Below, in pieces: positions 30,712 to 32,380 of a stretch of DNA of 32,380 bases (positions are counted from its first letter, which is position 1; the number at the start of each line of letters is the position of its first letter). The position numbers and the translations under genes are program-made. The notes under the pieces were generated by a model. The model did not search any database. It was not told the origin of the DNA and worked only from the letters and a program-made list of their open reading frames with translations. This DNA comes from CAVVDT01 sp964568825 (GTDB lineage Bacteria; Pseudomonadota; Alphaproteobacteria; Rhizobiales; Aestuariivirgaceae), in NCBI GenBank assembly GCA_964568825.1, contig CAZMSA010000015.1, forward strand, positions 1 through 32,380, read 5' to 3'.

Positions 30712-32380
30712 TCAGATATCCAGGTCGCTGTCGCCGATGAATTCGGCCCGTTCGGAGATGAACTGGAACCGCGATTCGGGCTTGTTGCCCATCAGCCGCT
30801 CCACCGCATCGGCGACGGTTGCCCGTTCGTCCTCCCTGAAACCGACGCGCAGCAAGGTGCGCTTCTTCGGATCCATGGTGGTTTCCTTGAGTTGGGCGGG
30901 CATCATCTCGCCCAGGCCCTTAAAGCGCGATACCTCCACCTTGCCGCGCCCGTTGAAGGTGGTGCGCATGAGCTCGTCGCGGTGCTGATCGTCGCGGGCA
31001 TAGGCGGTCTTTGCCCCTTGCGCCAGGCGGTAGAGCGGCGGCACGGCGAGATACAGGTGCCCCTCCTCCACCAGTTTCGGCAGTTGCCGGAAGAAGAAGG
31101 TGATCAGCAGCGAGGCGATGTGGGCACCGTCCACGTCGGCATCGGTCATGATGATGATCTTGTCGTAGCGCAGGTCATCGCGGCGATAATGACTGCCGGC
31201 ACCGCACCCCAGCGCCTGCATGAGGTCGGAAAGTTGCTGGTTCTGGGCCAGCTTGTCGCGTCCGGCGCTGGCGACGTTGAGGATCTTGCCGCGCAGAGGC
31301 AGGATCGCCTGGGTGGTGCGGTTGCGGGCCTGCTTGGCCGAGCCGCCGGCCGAATCGCCCTCGACGATGAACAGTTCCGAGCCCGCCGCGGCGGCAGCTG
31401 AACAGTCCGCCAATTTGCCCGGCAGGCGCAGTTTCCTCACCGCCGTCTTGCGTCCGACCTCACGTTCCTGACGCCGCCGCAGGCGTTCGTCGGCACGCTC
31501 GATGATCCATTCGAGCAGCTTGTCGGCTTGCGCCGGATGGCCGGTCAGCCAGTGGTCGAAATGGTCCCGCAACGCCTGATCGACGATGCGTACCGCCTCC
31601 TGGCTGGCCAGCTTTTCCTTGGTCTGGCCCTGGAATTCCGGCTCGCGGATGAACACCGACAACATGACCCCGGCTGAAGCCAGGATATCGTCGGCGGTGA
31701 TGACGCTCGCCCGCTTGGTGCCCTTCAGTTCGCCATAGGCCTTGAGCGAGCGGGTAAGCGCAGCCTTGAGGCCCTGCTCGTGGGTGCCGCCTTCGATGGT
31801 GGGCACGGTGTTGCAATAAGACGAGATGAAACCGTCGGCCCCGCCATACCAGCCGATCGCCCATTCGACCGAGCCATGGCCGCCGGGTTTCGAGACCCGC
31901 CCGGCGAACAATTCATCGACCACGCGCGGGTGGCCCTTGATGGCATCGTCGAGATAGTCCTTCAGGCCACCGGGAAAATGCAGCCGTGCCTCGGTCGGCG
32001 TCTCGTCACCGGCGGCGATCAGCGAGGGATCGCAATGCCAGCGGATTTCCACCCCGCCGAACAGATACGCCTTGGAGCGGGCCATGCGGTAAAGTCGGTC
32101 GGGCTTGAAGGCGCATCCCTTGCCAAAGATCTGCTCATCGGGCTTGAAGCGGATGCGGGTGCCGCGACGGTTATGGACCCTGCCTTCCTCACTCAATGGT
32201 CCCGTCGGCTTGCCGCGCCGGTAGACCTGGCGATACAGCATCTGGCCGCGCGCCACCTCGACCTCGAGTTCCGCCGACAAGGCGTTGACCACCGAAACGC
32301 CCACTCCGTGCAGGCCGCCCGAGGTCTCGTACACCTTGGAATCAAACTTGCCGCCGGAATGCAGCGTCGTCATGATCACT
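30712..32380 (-). CDS. parE: DNA topoisomerase IV subunit B, C-terminal part (cut by window edge)
   Basis: The ATPase subunit of topoisomerase IV, which decatenates daughter chromosomes. About 555 residues are visible; the first hundred or so, with the GHKL ATP-binding start, lie beyond the right edge. The sequence enters at TLHSGGKFDSKVYETSGG and LHGVGVSVVNALS, the GHKL G2 loop. It continues through the transducer (QTKEKLASQEAV) to the TOPRIM domain with EGDSAGGSAKQARNR, ILPLRGKILNV and IIMTDADVDGAHI, and ends with RFKGLGEMMP and the DDERATVADAVERLMG tail. ParE rather than GyrB is favoured by AKQARNR, by the lack of the GyrB insertion, and by the short end. Confidence 0.93.
   Translation of the reverse strand, partial: VIMTTLHSGGKFDSKVYETSGGLHGVGVSVVNALSAELEVEVARGQMLYRQVYRRGKPTGPLSEEGRVHNRRGTRIRFKPDEQIFGKGCAFKPDRLYRMARSKAYLFGGVEIRWHCDPSLIAAGDETPTEARLHFPGGLKDYLDDAIKGHPRVVDELFAGRVSKPGGHGSVEWAIGWYGGADGFISSYCNTVPTIEGGTHEQGLKAALTRSLKAYGELKGTKRASVITADDILASAGVMLSVFIREPEFQGQTKEKLASQEAVRIVDQALRDHFDHWLTGHPAQADKLLEWIIERADERLRRRQEREVGRKTAVRKLRLPGKLADCSAAAAAGSELFIVEGDSAGGSAKQARNRTTQAILPLRGKILNVASAGRDKLAQNQQLSDLMQALGCGAGSHYRRDDLRYDKIIIMTDADVDGAHIASLLITFFFRQLPKLVEEGHLYLAVPPLYRLAQGAKTAYARDDQHRDELMRTTFNGRGKVEVSRFKGLGEMMPAQLKETTMDPKKRTLLRVGFREDERATVADAVERLMGNKPESRFQFISERAEFIGDSDLDI

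Overview
The window looks like chromosomal DNA of a GC-rich alphaproteobacterium, most likely of the order Hyphomicrobiales (Rhizobiales). The reasons are an EipB-type envelope protein (DUF1849), a D,D-carboxypeptidase carrying a SPOR domain, an adjacent clpS-clpA pair, a phasin with a candidate PhaR operator, a class I PHA synthase, and neighbouring hom and glpX. This placement rests on gene content and order; no tree or search was run. Most of the window is ordinary, tightly packed core genome.

Layout. 1-3650: a secreted Tyr-rich small protein, an XRE-cupin regulator divergent from a 1-Cys peroxiredoxin, glyoxalase I and ketopantoate reductase. 3650-7700 is the accessory part. It holds a 52-aa gene with a perfect Shine-Dalgarno, then a compact three-gene sulfation cassette (periplasmic arylsulfotransferase-like propeller, small YIGPGAG membrane peptide, membrane-anchored PAPS-type sulfotransferase). 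It ends in a frameshifted, truncated integrase remnant against the 3' end of a tRNA-Glu gene. That arrangement, with visibly lower GC, suggests the eroded edge of an old tRNA-targeted island. 7830-12280: cytochrome b561, recJ, eipB and a 2-hydroxyacid dehydrogenase. 12359-15252: a run of RidA, glycerophosphodiesterase, FemAB-like acyltransferase and HIT hydrolase genes. 15256-19184 (minus strand): azlCD, clpA and clpS. 19359-21712: a phasin gene with its own promoter and terminator, then the SPOR D,D-carboxypeptidase. 21715-24628 (minus strand): a small secreted protein, a Tim14-like membrane J-protein coupled to a VWA protein, and two membrane proteins. 24884-32380: glpK, glpX, hom, phaC and the 3' part of parE.

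How genes work together. ClpS delivers N-degron substrates to ClpAP. The phasin and PhaC belong to polyhydroxyalkanoate storage, though they lie 9 kb apart and only the phasin has the repeated TGCA-type operator. GlpK and GlpX link glycerol entry to gluconeogenesis. The sulfation cassette may connect cytoplasmic PAPS chemistry with periplasmic sulfate transfer; this is inference from domain content. I judge the cassette, its tRNA/integrase junction and the phasin operator-in-promoter to be the parts most worth a second look. I saw no CRISPR array, intact insertion sequence, rRNA or recognisable phage module.
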